DNA of 64,000 nt from Streptomyces venezuelae ATCC 10712 (GTDB lineage: Bacteria > Actinomycetota > Actinomycetes > Streptomycetales > Streptomycetaceae), in contig NZ_CP029197.1 in the NCBI RefSeq assembly GCF_008639165.1, positions 6,018,001 to 6,082,000 on the forward strand, written 5' to 3'. The position numbers were made by a program, and so were the translations under genes. Shown piece after piece: positions 1-8,796 of this stretch; within the stretch, counting starts at the first letter, position 1, and each line of letters starts with the position of its first letter. The notes beneath the pieces were generated by a model. It saw only the letters and a program-made list of their open reading frames with translations, searched no databases and was not told the DNA's origin.

Positions 1-579
1 GGCGCGCTGCGCGGTCAGCCAGAAGACGCCGACGGCCAGGAACACGCCGGCGAACAGGGGGCCTGCCTCGGGGAACCAGGCCGTCGAAAGGCCGATCGAG
101 ATGATCGGGCCGAAGATGAAGCACACCTCGTCGACGATCGACTCCCACGAGTACGCCGTGTGCAGGCGCCGCTCCTCGCCCCGGTAGATCTCCGCCCAGC
201 GGGCCCTGGTCATCGCGCCGACGCTCGGCACACAGCCGATCACCCCGGTGAAGACGAAGAGGGTCCAGTCCGGCGCCTTCTGCTGCACGCACAGGAGCAG
301 GCCGGTGGCCGCGGCCAGCGACACCAGCGTCACGGGGCGGAGCACCCGGCGCTGACCGTATCGGTCGACCAGGCGGGAGACCTGCGGGCCGAGGACCGCG
401 GCGGACATCGCGAGGGTCGCCGAGAGGGCGCCGGCGAGCCCGTACCGCCCGGTGACCTGCGAAATCATGGTGACGATGCCGATGCCCATCATGGACAGCG
501 GCATGCGGCCGAGGAGGCCGGCCACGGAGAACGAGGTGGTTCCGGGTGCGGCGAAGATCGCGCGGTAGGGACTGGCCAA
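1..579 (-). CDS. MFS transporter (3' end outside window)
   Basis: Partial gene, 193 codons visible, reading off the left edge. The start is probably TTG at 579, since a GGAG lies about 7 bases upstream and the protein then begins LASPYRAIFAAPGTTSF. It shows alternating hydrophobic helices and the MFS loop 2-3 signature RLVDRYGQRRVL, followed by further membrane segments. This N-terminal pattern is typical of 12-helix drug or metabolite exporters of the major facilitator superfamily; the substrate cannot be told. It is divergent from the ferrochelatase gene and may be unrelated to it in function. Confidence 0.85.
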   Translation of the reverse strand, partial: MASPYRAIFAAPGTTSFSVAGLLGRMPLSMMGIGIVTMISQVTGRYGLAGALSATLAMSAAVLGPQVSRLVDRYGQRRVLRPVTLVSLAAATGLLLCVQQKAPDWTLFVFTGVIGCVPSVGAMTRARWAEIYRGEERRLHTAYSWESIVDEVCFIFGPIISIGLSTAWFPEAGPLFAGVFLAVGVFWLTAQRA

Positions 580-752
580 GGGTGTCTCCGGATCTCCGTG
601 CAGCGGCGCGGGATCCGCGCGCGTCGTCAACACGTGTAATTAATAGCTAAAGCCTACGGTGTTGAAGTGGGTGGGTCACCCCCTTTTCCGGACGGCCGAC
701 ATCCGCCGGGCCGCGCCCCGGGCCGTCGGCGACGGGTGGGAGGATCGGTGCC

Positions 753-1880
753 ATGTCCGATCAGCACGATCCCGCCCCCTACGACGCCCTGCTGCTGCTC
801 TCGTTCGGCGGCCCCGAGGGCCCGGACGACGTGGTCCCGTTCCTGGAGAACGTGACGCGCGGCCGCGGCATCCCGAAGGAACGGCTCAAGGAAGTGGGGC
901 AGCACTACTTCCTCTTCGGCGGCGTCTCCCCGATCAACGACCAGAACCGCGCGCTCCTCGACGCGCTGCGGAAGGACTTCGCCGACGCGGGCCTGCGCCT
1001 GCCCGTCTACTGGGGAAACCGGAACTGGGCGCCGTACCTCACCGACACCCTCCGCGAGATGGTCACCGACGGCCGGCGCCACATCGCCGTCCTCACCACC
1101 AGCGCGTACGCCTCCTACTCCGGCTGCCGCCAGTACCGCGAGAACCTCGCCGACGCGCTCGCCGGCCTCGAAGCGGAAGGATTGCCGCTGCCCCGGGTCG
1201 ACAAGCTCCGGCACTACTTCAACCACCCCGGCTTCGTCGAGCCCATGATCGAGGGTGTCCTCGCCTCCCTCGCCGAGCTCGACCCGTCCGTCCGGGACGG
1301 CGCCCACCTCGCCTTCACCACCCACTCCATCCCCGACTCCGCCGCCGACACCTCCGGACCGGTCACCGAGCACGGCGACGGCGGGGCCTACGTCCGCCAG
1401 CACCTCGACGTGGCCCGGATGATCGCCGACGCCGTCCGCGAGCGGACCGGCGTCGACCACCCCTGGAAGCTCGTCTACCAGTCCCGCAGCGGCGCCCCCC
1501 ACATCCCGTGGCTGGAGCCCGACATCTGCGACCACCTGGAGGAACTGCACGGCGCCGGGGTGCCCGCCGCCGTCATGGTCCCGATCGGATTCGTCTCCGA
1601 CCACATGGAGGTCCTCTACGACCTCGACACCGAGGCCACCGCCAAGGCCGCCGAACTGGGACTCCCCGTCCGCCGCTCGGCCACCGTCGGCGCCGACCCG
1701 CGCTTCGCCGCCGCCGTTCGCGAACTGCTCCTGGAGCGCGCCGCGAACGAGCGGGGCACCCGGGCCGAGCGCTGCGCCCTCGGCGCCCTCGGTCCCTCCC
1801 ACGACCTGTGCCCGATCGGCTGCTGCCCGGCGCGGGCGGAGCGCCCGGCCGCGGCCGGCGCCGACAGCCCGTACGCCTGA
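753..1880 (+). CDS. hemH: Ferrochelatase (coproporphyrin ferrochelatase, HemH/CpfC)
   Basis: Cytoplasmic 375-residue enzyme inserting Fe2+ into a porphyrin in haem synthesis; actinobacterial members act on coproporphyrin III. The family core is clear: LLLLSFGGPEGPDDV at the N-terminus, the catalytic histidine in THSIP (about His191), and the metal-site segment GFVSDHMEVLYDLD. A C-terminal cluster of cysteines (about 341, 353, 357, 358) fits the [2Fe-2S] cluster reported for actinobacterial ferrochelatases. The ATG start has GGGAGGAT upstream. It is followed after 9 bases by an inositol phosphatase gene on the same strand, so the two are probably co-transcribed. Confidence 0.95.
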   Translation: MSDQHDPAPYDALLLLSFGGPEGPDDVVPFLENVTRGRGIPKERLKEVGQHYFLFGGVSPINDQNRALLDALRKDFADAGLRLPVYWGNRNWAPYLTDTLREMVTDGRRHIAVLTTSAYASYSGCRQYRENLADALAGLEAEGLPLPRVDKLRHYFNHPGFVEPMIEGVLASLAELDPSVRDGAHLAFTTHSIPDSAADTSGPVTEHGDGGAYVRQHLDVARMIADAVRERTGVDHPWKLVYQSRSGAPHIPWLEPDICDHLEELHGAGVPAAVMVPIGFVSDHMEVLYDLDTEATAKAAELGLPVRRSATVGADPRFAAAVRELLLERAANERGTRAERCALGALGPSHDLCPIGCCPARAERPAAAGADSPYA

Positions 1881-1889
1881 GGAGCCCCC

Positions 1890-2690
1890 GTGACAGACCC
1901 GCTGCTCCCCGAACTGCTCGACCTCGCCCTGGAGGCCGCCCGGCGGGCCGGAGCGCTGCTGCGCGACGGCAGGCCGGACGACCTGGCCGTGGCGAAGACC
2001 AAGACGAGCCCCATCGACGTCGTCACCGAGATGGACATCGCCGCCGAGAAGCTGATCACCGGCTTCCTCGCCGACCACCGCCCGCACGACGGCTTCCTCG
2101 GCGAGGAGGGCGCGTCGAGCCCCGGCACCAGCGGGGTCCGCTGGGTCATCGACCCGCTCGACGGCACCGTGAACTACCTCTACGGCCTGCCCACCTGGGC
2201 CGTCTCGATCGCCGCCGAACGCGACGGCGAGACCGTGGTCGGCGTCGTCGCCGCGCCCATGCGGGGCGAGACCTACCGGGCGGTCCTCGGCGGCGGGGCG
2301 TACGAGGGGGACCGGCGCCTCGCCGTCCGCCCCTCGCCCGCCCTCGACCAGGCCCTCCTCGGCACCGGCTTCGGATACATCCAGTCCCGGCGGGCCCACC
2401 AGGCGGACGTCGCCCAGCGCGTGATCCCGCGCGTCCGGGACATCCGCCGGGGCGGCTCGGCCGCCATCGACCTCTGCGACGTCGCCGCCGGCCGCCTCGA
2501 CGCCTACTACGAGCGGGGCCTCAACCCCTGGGACCTCGCCGCGGGGGCCCTCATCGCCCGCGAGGCGGGCGGGCTGACCGGCGGCCGCCCGGGAGAGCCC
2601 GAGTCCGGCGAACTGGCCCTGGCCGCCTCTCCCGGCCTCTTCGCGCCCCTCCAGGAGCTGCTGGAGGAACTGGGCGCCTGGCACGACTGA
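1890..2690 (+). CDS. Inositol monophosphatase family protein (SuhB-like)
   Basis: Protein of 266 residues, GTG start with GGAG 6 bases upstream. It carries both inositol-monophosphatase signatures: the metal-binding WVIDPLDGTVNYLYGLP (about residues 86-102), with GEEGA before it, and the C-terminal WDLAAGALIAREAGG. Family members hydrolyse phosphate from inositol-1-phosphate or related sugar phosphates with Mg2+; some act on histidinol phosphate or NADP. The exact substrate is not predictable here. It probably forms an operon with the ferrochelatase gene just upstream, and two hairpins follow it. Confidence 0.9.
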   Translation: MTDPLLPELLDLALEAARRAGALLRDGRPDDLAVAKTKTSPIDVVTEMDIAAEKLITGFLADHRPHDGFLGEEGASSPGTSGVRWVIDPLDGTVNYLYGLPTWAVSIAAERDGETVVGVVAAPMRGETYRAVLGGGAYEGDRRLAVRPSPALDQALLGTGFGYIQSRRAHQADVAQRVIPRVRDIRRGGSAAIDLCDVAAGRLDAYYERGLNPWDLAAGALIAREAGGLTGGRPGEPESGELALAASPGLFAPLQELLEELGAWHD

Positions 2691-2702
2691 GCCCGCGTGT
2701 AA

Positions 2703-2727
2703 CGCCCGTACGACCGGCGTACGGGCG
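2703..2727. terminator. Hairpin after the inositol phosphatase gene
   Basis: Perfect inverted repeat CGCCCGTACG / CGTACGGGCG with a 5-base loop, 13 bases after the stop codon. A second, partly overlapping copy of the GTACGACCGGCGTACGGGCG motif follows at once. No T-tract, as is usual in streptomycete terminators. Confidence 0.6.
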
Positions 2728-2801
2728 TGGGGCGTACGACCGGCGTACGGGCGAGGGCGTATGGCCGACGTGAGCGCGACGGCCGTACGGCCGGGCACGC
2801 G

Positions 2802-2839
2802 CGAGGGCCCCGGTGCCGGGAGCGGCGCCGGGGCCCTCG
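2802..2839. terminator. Bidirectional terminator between convergent genes
   Basis: Perfect 12-base arms CGAGGGCCCCGG and CCGGGGCCCTCG with a 14-base loop, lying between the phosphatase gene (+) and a small gene (-) that converge here. Confidence 0.7.
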
Positions 2840-2893
2840 GACGTGCTGCGGGCCGGTCGGATCGGTCGGGTCGGTCCAGCGGGTGGGGACGGG

Positions 2894-3067
2894 TCAGACG
2901 CCCGGCGCGGCAACCTCCACGCCGTGCTCGGCGGCCAGTCGGTGCAGGTCTTCCAGCTCCGCCTGCTCGACCTCCGCCAGGTAGTCGTCGCCCGTCTCAC
3001 GAGCCCGCGTGAGGTCGGTCTGCGTGGTCCTGATGCGGTGCAGCAGGCCTGCGGTGAAAGCGTCCAT
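2894..3067 (-). CDS. Small conserved-looking protein, 57 residues
   Basis: Start at 3067 chosen because GAGGGGG sits 7 bases upstream and the protein then begins MDAFTAGLLHRI. It is acidic, helical and probably coiled-coil in the middle (TRARETGDDYLAEVEQAELEDLHRLAAEHG). No signal peptide, no cysteines. I do not recognise a family; small proteins of this length are common beside cutRS in Streptomyces. Function unknown. Confidence 0.65.
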   Translation of the reverse strand: MDAFTAGLLHRIRTTQTDLTRARETGDDYLAEVEQAELEDLHRLAAEHGVEVAAPGV

Positions 3068-3441
3068 CGTGCGCCCCCTCGTCATGGGTCCGGTGGCACG
3101 GGGGTGTGCCGAGGGTGGGTGGATCACGCACCGCGGTCCTCCGGGAGCGGAGAGCGGTAGGTGGCGCGCCACATACAGGGCGTGATCACGGGGTGTGCAG
3201 TCGTCCTCCCCAACCGTTTCCTCAGAGAAACCTCAACTGGCCCGGAATTCCGGTGAATTCTTCGATCACCGCCCCGCGCCCCACCGCGCGCCCCCGGTCC
3301 GCCACCCGCCCGCCCCCGGCCCCGCACCGCCGTCTTACAGCCGGTTTACGCGCGTACGGGGCAGGATGGACACGCACAGTCAGTGCTCAGGTTTCAGCCG
3401 GTCCCCACCCCGGACAGGGCTCAACGGGAAGGATGTACGAC
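3068..3441. promoter_or_regulatory. Divergent regulatory region upstream of cutRS
   Basis: Gene-free 374 bases between the divergent 57-residue gene and cutR. It holds two perfect palindromes, GTGGCGCGCCAC (3161-3172) and CGTGATCACG (3181-3190), and a pair of near direct repeats (TTACAGCCGG and TTTACGCGCG, about 3334-3353). These may be operator sites, but no regulator can be assigned from the sequence. Confidence 0.45.
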
Positions 3442-4095
3442 GTGCGCGTACTCGTCGTCGAGGACGAGCAGCTGCTCGCCGATGCGGTGGCCACCGGACT
3501 GCGCCGGGAGGCCATGGCCGTCGACGTCGTGTACGACGGAGCGGCGGCCCTGGAGCGCGTCGGGGTCAACGACTACGACGTCGTCGTGCTCGACCGTGAC
3601 CTGCCCCTCGTCCACGGGGACGACGTCTGCCGCAAGATCGTGGAGCTGGGCATGCCCACCCGGGTCCTGATGCTCACCGCCTCCGGCGACGTCAGCGACC
3701 GGGTCGAGGGCCTGGAGCTCGGCGCGGACGACTACCTCCCCAAGCCGTTCGCCTTCACCGAGCTCACCGCGCGCGTGCGCGCGCTGGGCCGGCGTACCAG
3801 CGTGCCGCTCCCGCCCGTCCTGGAGCGGGCCGGCATCAAGCTCGACCCGAACCGCCGCGAGGTCTTCCGCGAGGGCAAGGAGGTCCAGCTGGCGCCGAAG
3901 GAGTTCGCCGTCCTGGAGGTCCTGATGCGCAGCGAGGGCGCCGTCGTCTCGGCCGAGCAGCTCCTGGAGAAGGCCTGGGACGAGAACACCGACCCGTTCA
4001 CCAACGTCGTGCGCGTCACCGTCATGACCCTGCGCCGCAAGCTCGGCGAGCCCCCGGTCATCGTCACCGTGCCCGGCTCCGGGTACCGGATCTGA
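3442..4095 (+). CDS. cutR: Response regulator CutR (OmpR family)
   Basis: DNA-binding response regulator of 217 residues. The receiver domain (1-115) has the acidic pair EDE and phosphoacceptor Asp51 in VLDRDLP, plus the conserved Lys in LPKPF. The winged-helix domain (about 125-217) ends VTVPGSGYRI. I chose GTG 3442 rather than the ATG at 3433 because GGAAGG then lies 9 bases upstream and the protein starts VRVLVVEDEQ, matching the length I remember for Streptomyces CutR. cutS follows after 4 bases. In Streptomyces the CutRS pair has been linked to secretion stress and antibiotic control. Confidence 0.92.
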   Translation: MRVLVVEDEQLLADAVATGLRREAMAVDVVYDGAAALERVGVNDYDVVVLDRDLPLVHGDDVCRKIVELGMPTRVLMLTASGDVSDRVEGLELGADDYLPKPFAFTELTARVRALGRRTSVPLPPVLERAGIKLDPNRREVFREGKEVQLAPKEFAVLEVLMRSEGAVVSAEQLLEKAWDENTDPFTNVVRVTVMTLRRKLGEPPVIVTVPGSGYRI

Positions 4096-4099
4096 CCCG

Positions 4100-5338
4100 A
4101 TGGCCACCACCCCAGCGCCCCACCCCCAGGCGCCGCCGAAGCCGACCTGGGACCCCAGGGACCCGGTACGGCCCCTGCTCCGCCCGACCATCCGCATACG
4201 GCTCACACTGCTGTACGGCGGCATGTTCCTGATCGCGGGCATCCTGCTGCTCTCGATCATCTACCTGTTCACCGCGCAGGCGCTCAGCGACAGCACCTCA
4301 CAGCTGCCCTTCAAGGTCGTCAACGGCACGGTCCAGCCCACCAGCGCCATCTGCCAGCTGCCCGTGAACCCCACCGGCGACCAGCTCAACGACGCCGTCA
4401 CGCTCTGCCTGCGGCACCAGAGCGACCGGGCCCTGGACGACCTCCTGCGCCGTTCGCTCTTCGCCCTGCTCGGCCTGAGCATCATCGCCTTCGCCTTCGG
4501 TTACGCCATGGCGGGACGGGTGCTCTCCCCGCTCGGCCGGATCACCCGGACCGCCCGCCAGGTGGCCGGTTCCGATCTGTCCCGGCGGATCGAGCTCGAC
4601 GGCCCCGACGACGAGCTCAAGGAGCTCGCCGACACCTTCGACGAGATGCTGGACCGGCTGGAGCGGGCCTTCACCGCCCAGCAGCGGTTCGTCGCGAACG
4701 CCTCGCACGAGCTGCGGACCCCGCTCGCGATCAACCGCACCCTCCTGGAGGTCCACCTCTCGGACCCCGGGGCCCCGGTGGAGCTCCAGCAGCTCGGCAA
4801 GACCCTGCTCGCCACCAACGAGCGCAGCGAGCAGCTCGTCGAGGGCCTGCTGCTGCTCGCCCGGAGCGACAACCAGATCATCGAGCGCAAGCCCGTCGAC
4901 CTCGCCGAGGTCGCCGAGCGGGGCGTCGACCAGGTGCACGCCGAGGCCGAGAGCAGGGGCGTCGAGATCCGGGGCGAGCGCGCGCCCGCGGTCGTGCAGG
5001 GCAACGGCGTCCTGCTCGAACGCATCACGCTGAACCTGCTCCAGAACGCCGTCCGGTACAACGTCCCCGAGGGCGGCTGGGTCGAGGTCACCACCGAGAC
5101 CCAGCACGGCCAGGCGGTCCTGGTCGTCTCGAACACGGGCCCCGTGGTCCCGGCGTACGAGATCGACAACATCTTCGAACCGTTCCGGCGGCTCCGGCAG
5201 GAGCGCACGGGCAGCGACAAGGGTGTCGGTCTCGGCCTGTCGATCGCGCGGTCCGTGGCCCGGGCCCACGGCGGCCGTATCATCGCGGAGCCCCGCGAGG
5301 GCGGTGGTCTCGTGATGCGCGTCACTCTGCCGATCTGA
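4100..5338 (+). CDS. cutS: Sensor histidine kinase CutS
   Basis: Membrane kinase of 412 residues paired with CutR. Pro-rich N-terminus, TM1 about residues 31-55, an extracytoplasmic loop, TM2 about 113-137, HAMP domain, HisKA with phosphorylated His203 in NASHELRTPLAI, then the ATP-binding HATPase domain with N (LNLLQNAVRYN) and G (GVGLGLSIA) boxes. The short outer loop has two cysteines (ICQLPV and TLCLRH), a feature of CutS that could form a disulfide and report the redox or folding state outside the membrane. Directly downstream of cutR. Confidence 0.93.
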   Translation: MATTPAPHPQAPPKPTWDPRDPVRPLLRPTIRIRLTLLYGGMFLIAGILLLSIIYLFTAQALSDSTSQLPFKVVNGTVQPTSAICQLPVNPTGDQLNDAVTLCLRHQSDRALDDLLRRSLFALLGLSIIAFAFGYAMAGRVLSPLGRITRTARQVAGSDLSRRIELDGPDDELKELADTFDEMLDRLERAFTAQQRFVANASHELRTPLAINRTLLEVHLSDPGAPVELQQLGKTLLATNERSEQLVEGLLLLARSDNQIIERKPVDLAEVAERGVDQVHAEAESRGVEIRGERAPAVVQGNGVLLERITLNLLQNAVRYNVPEGGWVEVTTETQHGQAVLVVSNTGPVVPAYEIDNIFEPFRRLRQERTGSDKGVGLGLSIARSVARAHGGRIIAEPREGGGLVMRVTLPI

Positions 5339-5734
5339 CACACTGCACGAGCCGACCCGGTTCCGTTCGCTTTGCGCGGAATTCCGGGGCCCTGATCCTG
5401 AGACGCTCATGTGTGATCGATCACAGGACGGGGTGTCCGGACCTCCACTCTCCGTGACGGATAAATCCCTCGGAAAACCAGGAAAAGTCCGGGTTTTCGG
5501 GGCGCGGAATGACGGGAAGTACACGGGGTGGCGCTTGCGAACGGCGCCCCCCGGACCGTGTACGGTCCGGTTCGCCACCCGAAGCCGATCACTCGTGAGA
5601 GGACGGGACGGGTGTCGATTGAGTAACAGACCTTGATGTGAGGCAAAATCTCCGCCTCAGGTCGGGCACAAGTCCGACCTCTCACGCGTTACGTGCGCTG
5701 GAGACACCGCAACCACCCAGAGGGGGAGAGCGAC
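5339..5734. promoter_or_regulatory. Intergenic region with a Crp-type palindrome and a strong dyad
   Basis: Gene-free 396 bases before the DUF4193 gene. TGTGATCGATCACA (5412-5425) is a perfect palindrome containing GTG-N6-CAC, the core of actinobacterial Crp sites. At 5551-5570 CCGGACCGT and ACGGTCCGG form a 9-base dyad with 2 bases between, nested inside outer arms GGGTGGCG/CGCCACCC. The AGGGGGAGAG before the DUF4193 start is its ribosome site. Confidence 0.5.
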
Positions 5735-6031
5735 ATGGCAACGGATTACGACACCCCACGCAAGACCGACGACGACGTCGATTCGGACAGCCTTGAGGAA
5801 CTGAAGGCCCGCCGGAACGACAAGTCGACCTCGACCGTCGACGTCGACGAGTTCGAGGCCGCCGAAGGCCTGGAGCTGCCCGGCGCCGACCTCTCGAACG
5901 AGGAGCTGGCCGTCCGGGTCCTGCCCAAGCAGGCCGACGAGTTCACCTGCATGAGCTGCTTCCTCGTGCACCACCGCAGCCAGCTGGCCAGGGAGAAGAA
6001 CGGCCAGCCCATCTGCCGCGACTGCGACTGA
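5735..6031 (+). CDS. DUF4193 family zinc-ribbon-like protein
   Basis: Small acidic protein of 98 residues conserved in Actinobacteria. The start ATG at 5735 follows AGGGGGAGAG, giving MATDYDTPRKTDDDVDSDS. The C-terminus holds two CxxC knuckles (CMSC about residue 71 and CRDC at the end) separated by about 20 residues, a likely Zn2+ site. The N-terminal half is Asp/Glu-rich and probably disordered. Its function is unknown; family members sit beside cutRS in Streptomyces, as here. Confidence 0.85.
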   Translation: MATDYDTPRKTDDDVDSDSLEELKARRNDKSTSTVDVDEFEAAEGLELPGADLSNEELAVRVLPKQADEFTCMSCFLVHHRSQLAREKNGQPICRDCD

Positions 6032-6042
6032 GCATCGCGGCC

Positions 6043-7092
6043 GTGGCAGGCGACACACCGTCCCGGAAGCGGCGTCTGAGGCTCCCCGGGAGCCCCCGGA
6101 CGTACAAGGGCGGCACAGGCCCGGCGGAGGGCGCCCAGGAGGCCCCTGACGCCGAGCACGCCGCCTCCCCGCCCTCCCTCGGCGCACGTGACGACGAGCG
6201 AGGCCTCCCGGCCTCGCTCGAGGCGGTCACCGAGCCGGACCCGGCACACCCGCCGGCGGAGCGCGGAGCGGGGCGGAGCGGCGCGCCGGACGAAGCGCCG
6301 AACGACCCGGCGCGGCGTGACGGACGCCTCGGCCCCGTCAAGCGCCTCGCCAATCCCGCGCGCGCCCAGCTCGACAGGATCAAGATCGGCTCCGACCGGA
6401 TCGACGCGGTCCGCCGCGGCGTCGCGCAGGGCGTGAAGCGCACCGGAGACGGCGCCAAGGCCGGCATCGGTCACCTGGCCGACCGGTTGATCGACATCGC
6501 CCCGCGGATCCCCGTCCGCGACCTGGCGACCCTGCGCGCCCAGTTCCCCGGGCTCGGCCCCGAGGCGATCGCCGACAAGCTCGTCGCCGGTGCGGCGAAC
6601 GCGAGCTCGACCATCGGCGCCGGCATCGGCGCCGCCGCCATGCTCCCCGTCCCCCCGGCCATGCCGGCGGAACTCGCGGCGGAGATCACCGGCGTCGCCG
6701 CCGTCGAACTCAAACTCATCGCCGAACTGCACGAGGTCTACGGGCTGCGGCCCCCCGGCCGGCTCACCCAGCGTTCGGCGGCCTATCTGACCTCCTGGGC
6801 CGAGGAGCGGGGCATCGACCCCACCAAGCCCACCACGGTCAACGCGGCCCTCGGCGGACAGCTCAAGCGCGAGCTCCGTCAGCAGATCATGAAGCGCATG
6901 GTGCGCAACCTGCCGAACCTCACGCCCTTCATGGTGGGCGCCGCCGTCGGCGCGGTCATGAATCGCCGCGACACCAAGAAGCTCGCCGGCCACATCCGCA
7001 AGGACCTGCGCCGCCGACAGGTCCCCTGGGACTCGCTCCGGGAGCTGCCCCCGCTGGAGCAGCCGGAGAACCCCAAGGAACTGGGGTTCTAG
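6043..7092 (+). CDS. Conserved hypothetical protein, 349 residues
   Basis: GTG start 11 bases after the DUF4193 stop, so the two may be co-expressed. The first ~90 residues are Pro/Gly/Glu-rich and probably disordered. The rest is a compact alpha-helical domain with an Ala/Gly/Pro-rich hydrophobic stretch (GIGAAAMLPVPPAMPAELAAEITGV is broken by prolines), a possible membrane-associated segment at about residues 187-215, and a basic C-terminal part. I know it only as a conserved streptomycete protein of unknown role; no catalytic motif is visible. Confidence 0.75.
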   Translation: MAGDTPSRKRRLRLPGSPRTYKGGTGPAEGAQEAPDAEHAASPPSLGARDDERGLPASLEAVTEPDPAHPPAERGAGRSGAPDEAPNDPARRDGRLGPVKRLANPARAQLDRIKIGSDRIDAVRRGVAQGVKRTGDGAKAGIGHLADRLIDIAPRIPVRDLATLRAQFPGLGPEAIADKLVAGAANASSTIGAGIGAAAMLPVPPAMPAELAAEITGVAAVELKLIAELHEVYGLRPPGRLTQRSAAYLTSWAEERGIDPTKPTTVNAALGGQLKRELRQQIMKRMVRNLPNLTPFMVGAAVGAVMNRRDTKKLAGHIRKDLRRRQVPWDSLRELPPLEQPENPKELGF

Positions 7093-7109
7093 CCCCTTGA
7101 CCGGTGCCG

Positions 7110-7640
7110 TCAGTCCGCGGTGCCATCGCTCGCGCGCTCGGCGCCGTCGTTCGCGCGCACGGCGTCCAGAGCGGCCGCCAGCGCCTCAGGCTCACGGCTC
7201 GACAGGTACACGTACGGCGTCGGGTCCGAGGGGTCCGTCACCTCGACCCGCACCGCGCGCGGCACATAGCTGCGCATCAGCATGAAGGCGCGCGGGTCGG
7301 CCTTGTGCGTGCGCCAGGCGCGCGCCTCCTCGGCATCGAGCACCTCGGCCGCCCCCAGGGCGGAGACCGGGATCCGCGCGTCGCCCGCCACCAGCGAGCC
7401 GGCCACCACCCGGATCCGGGCGGAGCCGTACGAGGAGACCGCGGCACCGGCGAGCACCGCCGCCACGATCAGACCGCCCAGCATCGGGACCGTACCCAGC
7501 GGGAACATGATCAGACCGCCGGACAGGCCCAGCAGACCCGCGATGAACCACCACGAGCGTGGCGCCGTCAGCCGCTCGTCGAACTGCGGCGCCGCGGACG
7601 GCGTGGGGGAGGGGGCGGGGGACGGTGCGGAAGGCTGCAT
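7110..7640 (-). CDS. DUF3093 membrane protein
   Basis: Protein of 176 residues. Start at 7640 gives MQPSAPSPAPSPTPSAAPQFDERLTAPRSWW, the usual arrangement for DUF3093: a Pro-rich tail, the short conserved FDERL.APRSWW entry, and two adjacent membrane helices (about residues 28-47 and 49-68), then a soluble beta-rich domain with RAWRTHKADPRAFMLMRSY and YVYLSSREPEALAAAL. Function unknown. It ends convergently 17 bases from the preceding gene and is divergent from the thioesterase gene. Confidence 0.85.
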   Translation of the reverse strand: MQPSAPSPAPSPTPSAAPQFDERLTAPRSWWFIAGLLGLSGGLIMFPLGTVPMLGGLIVAAVLAGAAVSSYGSARIRVVAGSLVAGDARIPVSALGAAEVLDAEEARAWRTHKADPRAFMLMRSYVPRAVRVEVTDPSDPTPYVYLSSREPEALAAALDAVRANDGAERASDGTAD

Positions 7641-7698
7641 GCGTCCAAGCTTGGCACGGCGCGACCAGGGCACCCCCGCGCGGGTAAGGTCTGCGGCT

Positions 7699-8283
7699 GT
7701 GACTGCAACATCTGCCGCCCTCACCCCGCCGGCCGACGCCATACCGCCGGTACGCCACCCCGACGCGCCCGCCCCCGGCGAGCCGCTCGGTGCGCACTAC
7801 GAGTACTGCTTCGGGTGCGGCGGCGGGCAGCCCCACGGCCTCCACCTGGAGGCGCGCGCGGGCGAGGGCGTGACCGTCACGGCCGAGTTCACGGTGACCC
7901 CCGACCACCAGGGCGCCCCCGGCCTCGCGCACGGCGGCGTGCTGGCCACCGCGCTCGACGAGACCCTCGGCTCCCTGAACTGGCTGCTGCGGGTCATCGC
8001 CGTGACCGGACGGCTGGAGACCGACTTCGTGCGGCCCGTCCCGGTGGGCACCGTGCTCCATCTGCGGGCCGCGGTCACCGCCGTGCACGGCCGCAAGATC
8101 TTCTCGACCGCCGTCGGCCGGATCGGCGGGCCCGACGGCCCCGTCGCCGTCCGCGCCGAGGCACTCTTCATAGAGGTCAAGGTCGACCACTTCATCGACA
8201 ACGGCCGCCCGGAGGAGATCCAGGCCGCCATGTCCGACCCCGACCAGGTCCGGCGCGCCCGCGCCTTCGAGGTGAACCCCTGA
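7699..8283 (+). CDS. PaaI/YbdB-type hotdog-fold thioesterase
   Basis: Protein of 194 residues. The hotdog core is clear: CFGCGGGQPHGLHL, then the catalytic-loop segment APGLAHGGVLATALDETLG and the second strand set LETDFVRPVPVGTVLHL. Such proteins hydrolyse acyl-CoA thioesters; the substrate is unknown. GTG 7699 is chosen because the -10-like TAAGGT ends 8 bases upstream and there is no ribosome site, so the mRNA is probably leaderless. The stop overlaps the dut start (TGATG), suggesting translational coupling. Confidence 0.85.
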   Translation: MTATSAALTPPADAIPPVRHPDAPAPGEPLGAHYEYCFGCGGGQPHGLHLEARAGEGVTVTAEFTVTPDHQGAPGLAHGGVLATALDETLGSLNWLLRVIAVTGRLETDFVRPVPVGTVLHLRAAVTAVHGRKIFSTAVGRIGGPDGPVAVRAEALFIEVKVDHFIDNGRPEEIQAAMSDPDQVRRARAFEVNP

Positions 8284-8795
8284 TGAGCAACCCTGTCGAC
8301 GTACTGATCCGGCGCGTGGACCCGGACGTGCCCCTCCCGTCCTACGGGCACCCCGGCGACGCCGGGGCCGACCTCGTCACCACCGAGGCCGCCGTGCTGG
8401 CCCCCGGGGAGCGCGCCGTGCTGCCCACCGGGGTCTCCATCGCCCTCCCGGACGGGTACGCGGCCTTCGTGCACCCGCGCTCCGGACTCGCCGCCCGTTG
8501 CGGAGTGGCGCTCGTGAATGCCCCGGGGACGGTGGATGCCGGGTACCGTGGAGAGATCAAGGTGATCGTGGTCAACCTCGACCCGCGCGAGAGCGTGCGG
8601 TTCGAGCGATTCGACAGGATCGCCCAACTTGTCGTCCAACAGGTCGAGAAGGTGCGCTTCCACGAGGTGGCGGAGCTTCCCGGCTCGGCGCGGGCCGAGG
8701 GGGGCTTCGGGTCCACCGGCGGCCATGCCGCGGTGGACGGCACAACGGGTGGGAATCGATACGCTTCGGTCGTATCCGACCGGGAAGGACAGTGA
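8283..8795 (+). CDS. dut: dUTP diphosphatase
   Basis: Trimeric dUTPase of 170 residues that converts dUTP to dUMP and PPi, keeping uracil out of DNA and feeding dTMP synthesis. All five family motifs are visible: DAGADL, PRSGLA, NAPGTVDAGYRGEIKV, RIAQLVV and the C-terminal P-loop-like EGGFGSTGGH. Its ATG overlaps the stop of the upstream thioesterase gene by one base. Confidence 0.96.
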   Translation: MSNPVDVLIRRVDPDVPLPSYGHPGDAGADLVTTEAAVLAPGERAVLPTGVSIALPDGYAAFVHPRSGLAARCGVALVNAPGTVDAGYRGEIKVIVVNLDPRESVRFERFDRIAQLVVQQVEKVRFHEVAELPGSARAEGGFGSTGGHAAVDGTTGGNRYASVVSDREGQ

Positions 8796-8796
8796 C

